From: Acetobacter aceti NBRC 14818 | GTDB lineage: Bacteria > Pseudomonadota > Alphaproteobacteria > Acetobacterales > Acetobacteraceae | DNA length: 64,000 nt | Reading direction: 5' to 3' | NCBI RefSeq assembly: GCF_000193495.2 | Contig: NZ_AP023410.1 | Coordinates: forward strand, 744,001 to 808,000 | Shown: positions 46,159-53,937 of the stretch, piece by piece | Numbering within the stretch: position 1 is the first letter of the stretch | How the letters are laid out: each line of letters starts with the position of its first letter | Made by a program: the position numbers and the translations under genes | The notes under the pieces: generated by a model | The model's input: only the letters and a program-made list of their open reading frames with translations | The model's database searches: none | Told to the model about the DNA's origin: nothing

Positions 46159-47298
46159 TCAAGATATACGGCGTTTCCGTTTCATCATGCTTTTCAAAGT
46201 TTCTGGAACAGCGATACGAAAAACAACCCTCGCAACCAGAAGTGGCCATTTATGTGGCGCACAAAGAGTAAATGCTTCCTTGAATTTTCCTTCGACTGTC
46301 AGCCGTATCGACGCAGATATAAGCGCTTCCTGAAAATCGGAATAACAAGGTCGGTTTTTAATATCCGTATCATTGCGTATGGATTTTTTTATAAAATAAA
46401 TATCGGAAAAATCAGGTTCATATGGACGATAATAGCAGAACTCAAGTAATTTCGCAGATACGGCACTAGCAAACCATATCGCCTCATCTCTCAATAAAAT
46501 TTCAGAGAGAATATCATGTGCTTCTTGCAATGTTGATGATGCGTTTATCTCATTTTGTAGTTTTTTTGAAAAATCAATGTCTTCTTTTTTACTCATACGG
46601 CGTTGCTCGGAAATAGCAGCAAGTTGTGCCCAGATCGCAAGCTTTCTTCCATTTACAATCGATTGACTTGAAATGCTTGCCGGGTGGACACGATAATTTC
46701 CAAGAATTTCTGGAATGGTATGGAGATTTCCTTCATCACGCAGACGCCAGCAAAGATCCACATCCTCACTAACTGATAAATTTCGATAGCCACCGATAGA
46801 AAAGAAAGAAGAGCTTCGAATCATCAACATTGGCTGTAACAAATACGGTTCTTTCGATGGCAAAGAATATGGATCGCTTTCGTCTATTTTTTTCATTGTT
46901 GTAATTTTCCCGATTGGACATCCTGCTTCATCTATCTGGCAAGCTCGGGAACTGACCGCTGCAAAAGATGGATTATCCAGTAAAAAATTCAACTGTTTTT
47001 CGAAACGCTCTGGGTAAGAGATATCATCTCCATCATGCCTTGCGATAAAATCGGCAGTGACCTCCTTCATTCCGGCCTTTAATGCATCAATGATGCCCAT
47101 ATTCTCTTGTCGCATAACGATTATTCTGGAGTCATCATCAGAAAATTTCTGAATTATTTCCGATGTCCCGTCAGTGGATCCATCATCAACGATGATAATC
47201 CGAATATCTTCTATTGTCTGATTTTGTATACTTTTTAGTGTTTCTGAAATATATTTAGAACAATTATACACAGTCATTAAAACGTCAATTTTTGCCAC
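46159..47298 (-). CDS. Family 2 glycosyltransferase, AT-rich
   Basis: 379 residues. GT-A fold with the N-terminal IDVLMTVYNCSKYISETLKS, nucleotide-binding IIIVDDGSTDGTSEIIQKF, metal-binding FIARHDGDDISYPERF and a late SEDVDLCWRLRDEGNLHTIP segment. It transfers a sugar to a polysaccharide or glycan chain. The start GTG 47298 follows GGGAG by seven bases. The gene and its flanks are clearly richer in A and T than the neighbours and have different codon use (many AAA, ATA, TTT), which suggests acquisition by transfer. No partner genes for glycan export are adjacent. Confidence 0.88.
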   Translation of the reverse strand: MAKIDVLMTVYNCSKYISETLKSIQNQTIEDIRIIIVDDGSTDGTSEIIQKFSDDDSRIIVMRQENMGIIDALKAGMKEVTADFIARHDGDDISYPERFEKQLNFLLDNPSFAAVSSRACQIDEAGCPIGKITTMKKIDESDPYSLPSKEPYLLQPMLMIRSSSFFSIGGYRNLSVSEDVDLCWRLRDEGNLHTIPEILGNYRVHPASISSQSIVNGRKLAIWAQLAAISEQRRMSKKEDIDFSKKLQNEINASSTLQEAHDILSEILLRDEAIWFASAVSAKLLEFCYYRPYEPDFSDIYFIKKSIRNDTDIKNRPCYSDFQEALISASIRLTVEGKFKEAFTLCAPHKWPLLVARVVFRIAVPETLKSMMKRKRRIS

Positions 47299-47833
47299 AA
47301 CATAACTCCCAGAACCATATAAAAATGTATCGTTCCGGTTTGTCTTTAACAACCATAATTCAAATCATACTTGCTCGTTCTCTTTTTATAGAAGAGAGGA
47401 AACATAGTTGTAGAATCATTATGAAACTTTTCAGAACCACCCAAGCGAGTATTAAAAATGGCACATCGCCCTTTTATGTCTCAGGCTGTCAAATGCTTTG
47501 ACTGGTGACGAAAGCGTAAAGATTATCCAATATATCGAAGCTCTAAACCGGCGCAAAATCGAAGATAATGTCCCGTTACATCTTTGCAGGGAGAGTCCAT
47601 GCTGCGTCTGGAAATGACCTGACTGAAAACGCCAATATGTTGTGCTTTTCTGGCTGATACTGAAGAGCGACACAAGAAAGGGGTAAAGGCAGCACCCTCT
47701 CCTGACTGCTCATAATTAGACCCGGATGTTTTTCCTACACACGTTGAAATAGACTTTCTTTCCTGCCCGGCCTTTATTTCCCCATGATTTGAGGAGCATG
47801 AGAGAACCCGGCTCAATAACCGGAGATTCGTCT
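47299..47833. other. Junction stretch without a supported gene
   Basis: The left part (to about 47450) keeps the AT-rich character of the glycosyltransferase gene; the right part returns to host composition. Several short frames on both strands overlap (for example 47452-47673 leftwards) and could be remnants of a mobile element, but no transposase motif or terminal repeat is visible. Confidence 0.35.
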
Positions 47834-49708
47834 GTGCGTCGTCTTGCTTTCGTTGCCCTCGGTGTGGCCGGTCTGAGCGCCGCAGTCTGCGGCGGTGGTT
47901 TCCTCGCTCTCTCCCACCTTGATCTCGCTGCATTCGCAACCAGAAAGCTGACCAAGGCGACCGGACGCACAGTGCATATCGGCAGCGTGCACCTGTCTCC
48001 GGGGCGCTGGATGACCATTGATGTTGACGATCTGAGCATAGCCAATATCCCGAATGGCAGCAGGCCAGAAATGATCAAGCTCGGTCATCTGCATACACAG
48101 GTGCGCCTGATGTCTCTGCTGCATGGCCCGGCAGAAACCCGTGATCTCGTACTGACCGGTTTTTCTGGTCTCTTCGAACGCACTGCGGACCGCACACCGA
48201 ACTGGCGGTTCGGTGCCCCATCCAAGCCCGACAACAAACCGGAAGAAAAGAAAAACTCAGCGCCAGACTGGAGCTGGTTTCCGGGCATCCGACAGGCGGT
48301 CATCAAAGACAGCGAGATCATCTACCGTTCCGCCAACGGCCATTCCTATCGCACCAATCTCGACGTCGTGACACTCTCTTCAACGAGCGATAGCAGTCCT
48401 TTCGAAATGACCGTTTCCGGTGGCTACAACGACACACCCATCGCGCTTACGGCCCATCTTGGCCCATTGACCGTCCTGCGTGAGGCCGGGAAACCCTACC
48501 CGACCAACCTGCACGCCACATCGGGGGATCTGACACTCGATCTGGACGGCACCATGACCGATCTGTTCGATTTTGATGGCATCGACGGAAAACTGACTCT
48601 CCGCACGCCCACATCCGCGCCACTGATAGCGATTGCGGGCGTATCGCCTGACAGCTTCCATATGACTCTCAATCTGCAAGGACATTTCACGCACAAGGGC
48701 GATGTGTGGACGATAAGCCGGGCCACGGGTCTTTTGCGCGACAATCCCATTGAAAACGCTGACATCACTTTCACCGAAGGTAAATCCGGGTCACCTGATG
48801 AGATTGTCGGAGATATGGCGTTCGCCAGGCTTGATCTGAACGGCCTTCAGTCAGCCACACAGAGTAACGGCAAATCCGGACAGCACGCCACAGACATCCC
48901 GCTGGTCGCCCCTGCCCGTCCCGATCCGCTGTTCAACGTCAAACTCTCGTCACGCTCCGTCCGCTACAATGATCTTGTCTTTTCCGACGCAAGTCTTGCT
49001 ACAAGCCTGCAGCCCGGGCGGATTGACGTTTCCGCGCTGCAACTCAGCTGGATGAAGGCGTCCCTGCACGCTTCCGGAGAAATTGTCACCCATCCTCGCG
49101 GTTCCTCCCTGCACGCAATGGTGGATGTGAGCAAAGCCGATATCGATACATTCCGTAGGGAGGCAGGTCTTGCGCCCGTGCCGGTCAGCGGCACGCTGTC
49201 CTTCCGCGTGAAAGCAAGCGCCGAAGGGGTGCGCACGTTGAACGAGGCGTCACGAAACGCGGATATTCAGGCTGTCGTCGGCATGAATAGCGGGCAGATC
49301 AGCAAGGAAGTCATCGGCATCGCCTCAAGCAATATCGGCACATTGTTTGGCACCATGAAGGGCACGACACCTGTGACATGCCTGCTGGGGGCTCTGAAAA
49401 TGAGTCGGGGCGAAGGCGCGGTCGTGCCTCTGCGGATCTACACACCAGCCGGGTCCATTGTCGGAGAGGCGCTCTTCGACCTCAACCGACGCTGGTTCGA
49501 ACTGGCCTTCCAGAGCAGGGCAGCTGCCTCTCTGGCGCTGGATATCCCCATTCGTGTGAGCGGGCCGTTCAACAGTCCGTCCATCGGCCTCGCCGGGTGG
49601 TCCGCACGAGGACGCGCCCTTCTGAAAGACGCGCAGACCATCAACACGCTCCCCACCGAAATGGCGTCCTTCACGCCGGGCCGTGCCTGTCTGAGTGTGC
49701 TGAAGTGA
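47834..49708 (+). CDS. AsmA-family protein
   Basis: About 624 residues. GTG 47834 follows CGGAG by eight bases and places a single transmembrane anchor at the very N-terminus (FVALGVAGLSAAVCGGGFLA); an ATG at 47798 has its purine-rich site only one base away. The rest has repeated beta-rich segments typical of AsmA and bridge-like lipid-transfer proteins (TKATGRTVHIGSVHLSPGRW near the start; ASLHASGEIVTHPRGSSLHA and a C-terminal RVSGPFNSPSIGLAG). Inner-membrane anchored and periplasmic. Proposed for the family: phospholipid transport to, or assembly of, the outer membrane. Confidence 0.85.
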   Translation: MRRLAFVALGVAGLSAAVCGGGFLALSHLDLAAFATRKLTKATGRTVHIGSVHLSPGRWMTIDVDDLSIANIPNGSRPEMIKLGHLHTQVRLMSLLHGPAETRDLVLTGFSGLFERTADRTPNWRFGAPSKPDNKPEEKKNSAPDWSWFPGIRQAVIKDSEIIYRSANGHSYRTNLDVVTLSSTSDSSPFEMTVSGGYNDTPIALTAHLGPLTVLREAGKPYPTNLHATSGDLTLDLDGTMTDLFDFDGIDGKLTLRTPTSAPLIAIAGVSPDSFHMTLNLQGHFTHKGDVWTISRATGLLRDNPIENADITFTEGKSGSPDEIVGDMAFARLDLNGLQSATQSNGKSGQHATDIPLVAPARPDPLFNVKLSSRSVRYNDLVFSDASLATSLQPGRIDVSALQLSWMKASLHASGEIVTHPRGSSLHAMVDVSKADIDTFRREAGLAPVPVSGTLSFRVKASAEGVRTLNEASRNADIQAVVGMNSGQISKEVIGIASSNIGTLFGTMKGTTPVTCLLGALKMSRGEGAVVPLRIYTPAGSIVGEALFDLNRRWFELAFQSRAAASLALDIPIRVSGPFNSPSIGLAGWSARGRALLKDAQTINTLPTEMASFTPGRACLSVLK

Positions 49709-49732
49709 AACAGAGCCATTCCAGAGGCCCTG

Positions 49733-49762
49733 TTGACGGGACACAGCTTTTTCCGCGATAAC
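49733..49762 (+). promoter_or_regulatory. Promoter candidate for metZ
   Basis: TTGACG (49733-49738), 18-base spacer, GATAAC (49757-49762). The transcript would begin just before the SAM-II element. Confidence 0.4.
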
Positions 49763-49783
49763 CTTTGCCTCCCCCATCAGGGG

Positions 49784-49863
49784 GCCTCGTGATTTGTATG
49801 GCCGGCTTGCGGCGAGGTAAAAAAAACGCGCTAAAGAGGCTCTGGCGGGATCCACGCCGCCAG
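49784..49863 (+). promoter_or_regulatory. SAM-II riboswitch with downstream hairpin
   Basis: The aptamer core matches the SAM-II pattern: CCTCGTGATTTG opening P1, GGCCGGCTTGCGGCGAGG closing it, an A-rich linker and the conserved CGCTAAAGAGGC at 49829-49840 that forms the pseudoknot. A hairpin CTGGCGG/CCGCCAG (49842-49863) follows at once and may be the expression platform. SAM-II elements bind S-adenosylmethionine and lower expression of methionine genes in alphaproteobacteria; metZ lies 87 bases downstream. Confidence 0.85.
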
Positions 49864-49950
49864 GTTTCCACGGTCGAAGCCCCGTGCAGAGAGGCAGGGT
49901 CCGCGTGATCCGGCGTTTCTGCTGCGGACAGAACGGAACCGAGACCGAGC

Positions 49951-51186
49951 ATGACTGACACGTCCATCAAAACAACGTCTCCCGAAGTTGCCGCCACATG
50001 GCGCACCGCCACCCGTCTGATTCACGGTGAGGTCGAGCGCACCCCTTACGGTGAGACGAGTGAAGCGCTTTTCCTGACCTCGGGCTTTGCCTACGACAGC
50101 GCCGAGCAGGCCGCCGCCACCTTCACGGGTGAAGTGGTGCATTATCAGTACAGCCGCTTCGGCAACCCGACAGTCGATGCGCTACAGCGTCGCCTCGCCG
50201 ATCTGGAAGGCGCGGAAGCCTGCGTCTGCACGGCGACCGGCATGGGCGCTGTCTCATCGGCTCTTCTGGCGCAGGTGAAGGCTGGCGATCGCGTTGTCGC
50301 CTCACGCGCCCTGTTCGGCTCCTGCCACTGGATTGTCGCAAATCTGCTGCCGCAATATGGCGTAGAGACCGTCTTTGTTGACGGTGGCGATCTCAAGGCG
50401 TGGGATGAAGCTTTCAGCAAGCCGACCGCTGCTGTGCTGCTGGAAAGCCCCTCCAACCCGATGCTGGACGTGCTGGATATCGCCGCCATCGCCGAGCGGG
50501 CGCACAAGGCTGGGGCTATTGTTATCGTTGATAACGTGTTCGCCTCGCCTGTCTATCAGAAGCCGCTGGAACTGGGCGCTGATGTGGTGGTGTATTCCTG
50601 CACCAAGCATATCGACGGTCAGGGCCGCGTGCTCGGTGGGGCTATTCTGGGCCGCAAGGACTGGATCAACGACACGGTGCTGCCCTTCACGCGCAACACA
50701 GGTAACGCCCTTTCTCCGTTCAACGCATGGGTCATGCTGAAAGGTCTTGAGACGCTCAACCTTCGCGTGGACGCGATGACCCGTAATGCCGCCGCTGTGG
50801 CCGACTGGCTCGCCAGTGCTCCAGGCATTGTCAGCGTGCGCTATCCGGGCCGCAAGGATCATCCGCAGCACGAACTGGCCGCCCGCCAGATGAGCGGTTT
50901 CGGTTCGCTGATCGCCTTTGAGGTTGCCGGTGGTCAGGAAGGCGCGTTCGCATTCCTCAACGCCCTGCGCATCGTTCTGATCTCGAACAATCTTGGTGAC
51001 GCCCGTTCGCTGGCAACCCACCCGGCGACGACGACCCACATGAAGATCGGTCCCGAGGAGCGTGCGCGCCTCGGCATTGCTGACGGCGCCATCCGCCTCT
51101 CGGTTGGTCTGGAAGATTCCGCCGATCTTATCGACGATCTTGCCCGCGGCGTTGCGGCCCTGAAAAGCCGCGGCTTCGCTCACTGA
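49951..51186 (+). CDS. metZ: O-succinylhomoserine (or O-acetylhomoserine) sulfhydrylase
   Basis: 411 residues; PLP-dependent Cys/Met metabolism enzyme that makes homocysteine from activated homoserine and sulfide. Features: HYQYSRFGNPTVDALQRRLA, ATGMGAVSSALLAQVKAGDR, the aspartate in AIVIVDNVFASPVYQKPLEL and the PLP lysine in VVVYSCTKHIDGQGRVLGGA. The SHID/G region context favours MetZ over cystathionine gamma-synthase. It is under a SAM-II element, consistent with feedback by the end product, and is followed by apaG after 18 bases. Confidence 0.93.
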   Translation: MTDTSIKTTSPEVAATWRTATRLIHGEVERTPYGETSEALFLTSGFAYDSAEQAAATFTGEVVHYQYSRFGNPTVDALQRRLADLEGAEACVCTATGMGAVSSALLAQVKAGDRVVASRALFGSCHWIVANLLPQYGVETVFVDGGDLKAWDEAFSKPTAAVLLESPSNPMLDVLDIAAIAERAHKAGAIVIVDNVFASPVYQKPLELGADVVVYSCTKHIDGQGRVLGGAILGRKDWINDTVLPFTRNTGNALSPFNAWVMLKGLETLNLRVDAMTRNAAAVADWLASAPGIVSVRYPGRKDHPQHELAARQMSGFGSLIAFEVAGGQEGAFAFLNALRIVLISNNLGDARSLATHPATTTHMKIGPEERARLGIADGAIRLSVGLEDSADLIDDLARGVAALKSRGFAH

Positions 51187-51204
51187 ACAAGGGAGTTCCC
51201 GATC

Positions 51205-51681
51205 ATGTCCTCGAGGCCGCCCATGCCGCCCAAGCTGTTCGAAGACCCTGAAGCGGCCTTGAACGAAGCCATTGCGGCATTGCCGTCCTACGAGGCCACG
51301 ACGGACAATATCCGGATTGTCGTTCGGGCTTTCTGGCTCGACGACCAGTCCCAGCCGGACGAACATTCCTACTGCTGGGGCTACCGTATCCGCATTGAGA
51401 ATCATGGGCCGAACACGGTCCAGCTTCTCGAGCGGTCATGGGAAATCATTGACGCCAACGGGCATATCGACCGTGTTCGCGGCGAAGGTGTGGTCGGCGA
51501 ACAACCCATCCTCGAACCCGGTGGCGGTTTTGAATACACCTCCGGCGCGTCTCTCGACACGCCAAGCGGTATTATGCGCGGCTTCTTTCATATGGTGGAA
51601 GAGCCGGGCAGACGCCTTTTCGACGTACGCATTCCGGCGTTCAGCCTCGACAGCCCCTATCAGCCCGGCATTGTCCACTGA
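51205..51681 (+). CDS. apaG: ApaG-domain protein
   Basis: 158 residues. The DUF525/ApaG beta-sandwich: HSYCWGYRIRIENHGPNTVQ, LLERSWEIIDANGHIDRVRG, GVVGEQPILEPGGGFEYTSG and IMRGFFHMVEEPGRRLFDV. GGGAG precedes the ATG. The role is unclear; links to cobalt/magnesium efflux or diadenosine tetraphosphate come from E. coli genetics. It shares the metZ transcript and precedes folE. Confidence 0.93.
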   Translation: MSSRPPMPPKLFEDPEAALNEAIAALPSYEATTDNIRIVVRAFWLDDQSQPDEHSYCWGYRIRIENHGPNTVQLLERSWEIIDANGHIDRVRGEGVVGEQPILEPGGGFEYTSGASLDTPSGIMRGFFHMVEEPGRRLFDVRIPAFSLDSPYQPGIVH

Positions 51682-51762
51682 TCCCTCACCCAATTTTCAG
51701 CTGTGACCCGGTCGCGTAAGACCCTGCGCCACACGCTCACTCATCCAGCAGAGACTCACCTG

Positions 51763-52374
51763 ATGACGACTCCTCCTATTTCAGTCCGCCCTTCCCGCGA
51801 GGAAGCCGAGGAGGCCGTCCGAGTAATGCTGCGCTGGGCCGGTGAAGATCCGGCGCGTGAGGGACTGCTCGATACGCCGTCCCGCGTGGTTCGTTCCTAC
51901 GAAGAGTTTTTCGAGGGCTATGCGGTCAATCCGGAAGAACTGCTCCAGCGCACCTTCTCGGAAGTCGATGATTATGACGAGATCGTTCTGCTGCGTGATA
52001 TCCGCCTTGAAAGCCATTGCGAGCACCACATGGTGCCGATCATCGGTCGTGCGCACGTTGCTTACCTTCCCCGCAAGCGGGTTGTCGGTATTTCCAAACT
52101 CGCCCGCGTGGTGGAAGCCTATTCCCGGCGTTTCCAGATTCAGGAGCGTCTGACGTCCCAGATCGCCAACACCATCGACAGTGTGCTTGAACCATACGGC
52201 ACGGCGGTTATCATCGAAGCCGGACACCAGTGCATGACCACGCGCGGCGTGCATCGCCCCGGCGTGTCCATGGTGACCAGCCGCATGCTGGGCGTTTTCC
52301 GTGACAACTCGGATACCCGCCGGGAACTGCTGTCCATGCTGAACCGTCCAGGCATGAATGACTTTTCTGCCTGA
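51763..52374 (+). CDS. folE: GTP cyclohydrolase I
   Basis: 203 residues; first step of folate (and queuosine-precursor) synthesis. Zinc ligands and active-site motifs: [40 protein letters not shown] and [23 protein letters not shown] 51763 is chosen over the longer frame because the family core begins shortly after it. It ends at a good terminator and probably shares a transcript with metZ and apaG. Confidence 0.96.
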   Translation: MTTPPISVRPSREEAEEAVRVMLRWAGEDPAREGLLDTPSRVVRSYEEFFEGYAVNPEELLQRTFSEVDDYDEIVLLRDIRLESHCEHHMVPIIGRAHVAYLPRKRVVGISKLARVVEAYSRRFQIQERLTSQIANTIDSVLEPYGTAVIIEAGHQCMTTRGVHRPGVSMVTSRMLGVFRDNSDTRRELLSMLNRPGMNDFSA

Positions 52375-52379
52375 TTGAC

Positions 52380-52419
52380 TGACCTGAAAGCACATCATGC
52401 CTTCAGGTCATATTTTTTT
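52380..52419 (+). terminator. Rho-independent terminator after folE
   Basis: TGACCTGAA (52380-52388) pairs with TTCAGGTCA (52402-52410), followed by TATTTTTTT. Confidence 0.88.
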
Positions 52420-52445
52420 AAGTCTGTCGGGCGAACGTAGGGTTC

Positions 52446-53891
52446 ATGACCTCCTCGCCCGCTCCCCAATCCAACAATACGGCCTTTTTCTCCGACGCCG
52501 GCACGCAGCTACAGCGTGAAGGACGGATTCTGGAAGCAGAAGCCGTCTACCGAAAACGGATCTGCGAAGAACCGAGAGACGCGCTCACCCTGAGTAATTA
52601 CGGCGGTCTGCTGATCGGCATCTGCCGCTTCGAACCTGCACTCGAGGTTCTGAGTCGCGCCGTTGTTCTGGCTCCGCAGCTTGCCGACGCCTGGTGTAAT
52701 CTGGGCAACGCCCTGCAATCACTGCAACGCTATGACGAAGCGATTGCCGCTTATTCAAAATGTCTGAGCATCAGTCTGGAACACCCTCTGGCGGCCACTA
52801 ACCTCGGGGTCGCTCTGGATAGCCACCGGGGCCAGCATGAGATGGCTCAGAAGTTTCACAGGGTTGCCGTGGAACTGACGCCTGACAGCCCCGAAGCCCA
52901 TACAAACTACGCTCTCTCACTGCTGGCTCAGGGTAATTACCCTGAGGGATTCGCCGAATATGAATGGCGCTGGAAGATCAGGACGGCACGTCACCATGGT
53001 TTTGACGCCCCTCTCTGGCGAGGCGAACGGTTCGACGGCAAAAGACTCCTGATTCACACCGAGGGTGGCTTCGGCGACGTCCTGCAGTTTTCCCGTTTCA
53101 TTCCGCTGGCTGCAAAACTTGGCGGAACGGTCGTCGTACGTGTGCGACCCGAACTGCTGGGTCTGCTGGCCCGCTCTTTTCCGCAGGCCCGCTTTGTCAG
53201 CGAAAAAGATCCGGCCCCTGCGCATGACCTCCAGTGCCCGGTTCTCAGTCTGCCGCTCGCACTGAATATGACGCTTGATACGCTGCCTTCACCGGAAGGT
53301 TTTCTGAAACCCGCCTCCGAAAAAGTCCGGAAGTGGGCGCAGCGCATCCAGAAGGACATTCCTGCCGGTCATCCTATCAGAATCGGCCTTGTCTGGGCTG
53401 GTGCGCCACATAGTGAAATTCGGGAAGCTGAAGTCGCTGACAGACGCCGCTCCACTACACTGGCAGCTCTCGCTCCTTTGGCCAACAGTGCTCCAGAGGC
53501 CGTTTTCTTCAGCTTGCAGGTTGGTGAACAGTCATCGCAGGCCCGCACGCCGCCCACAGGCATGAAGCTTATCGACTACACTGACGAACTGCATGATTTC
53601 GGGGATACAGCCGCGCTGATAGCCAATCTTGATCTGGTCATCGCAGTCGATACGTCCACCGCCCATGTCGCGGCAGGGATCGGCAAGCCAGTCTGGCTGT
53701 TGTCACGTTATGATCAGTGCTGGCGCTGGCTTTCCAACCGCACGGACTCACCGTGGTACACGAGTGTGCGGATCTACCAGCAGGACAAACCACTCGACTG
53801 GTCCGGCCCTGTGGCACAGATGGCGAAAGATCTGAGAATATTGGAACAACAGCATCAGTCAGAGAAGATGCCCGAAAGAACCGACGCCTGA
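52446..53891 (+). CDS. TPR protein with GT9-like glycosyltransferase domain
   Basis: 481 residues. The N-terminal half has four to five tetratricopeptide repeats (LADAWCNLGNALQSLQRYDE, AHTNYALSLLAQGNYPEGFA). The C-terminal half resembles ADP-heptose transferases of the GT-B type: RLLIHTEGGFGDVLQFSRFI, RIGLVWAGAPHSEIREAE and DLVIAVDTSTAHVAAGIGKP, the last being the donor-site motif. Such TPR-GT fusions are common in acetic acid bacteria and related groups. They are thought to modify surface polysaccharides or proteins; the target is unknown. Monocistronic after the folE terminator. Confidence 0.8.
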   Translation: MTSSPAPQSNNTAFFSDAGTQLQREGRILEAEAVYRKRICEEPRDALTLSNYGGLLIGICRFEPALEVLSRAVVLAPQLADAWCNLGNALQSLQRYDEAIAAYSKCLSISLEHPLAATNLGVALDSHRGQHEMAQKFHRVAVELTPDSPEAHTNYALSLLAQGNYPEGFAEYEWRWKIRTARHHGFDAPLWRGERFDGKRLLIHTEGGFGDVLQFSRFIPLAAKLGGTVVVRVRPELLGLLARSFPQARFVSEKDPAPAHDLQCPVLSLPLALNMTLDTLPSPEGFLKPASEKVRKWAQRIQKDIPAGHPIRIGLVWAGAPHSEIREAEVADRRRSTTLAALAPLANSAPEAVFFSLQVGEQSSQARTPPTGMKLIDYTDELHDFGDTAALIANLDLVIAVDTSTAHVAAGIGKPVWLLSRYDQCWRWLSNRTDSPWYTSVRIYQQDKPLDWSGPVAQMAKDLRILEQQHQSEKMPERTDA

Positions 53892-53896
53892 CTGAG

Positions 53897-53928
53897 ACCG
53901 GTTCCGGTGCAAGACAACCGGAACCGTC
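53897..53928. terminator. Hairpin between convergent TPR-GT and parE genes
   Basis: CGGTTCCGGT (53899-53908) pairs perfectly with ACCGGAACCG (53917-53926). No U-run, so termination strength is uncertain. Confidence 0.5.
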
Positions 53929-53937
53929 CTTGCCAGT

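Noticed and set aside
47452-47939. Possible transposase remnant before the AsmA gene
   Set aside because: No DDE motif, terminal repeat or duplication could be identified, so it is listed only as an unassigned stretch.
50302-51405. Leftward frame of 367 codons opposite metZ
   Set aside because: It is antisense to a clear PLP enzyme and has no ribosome site or family pattern.
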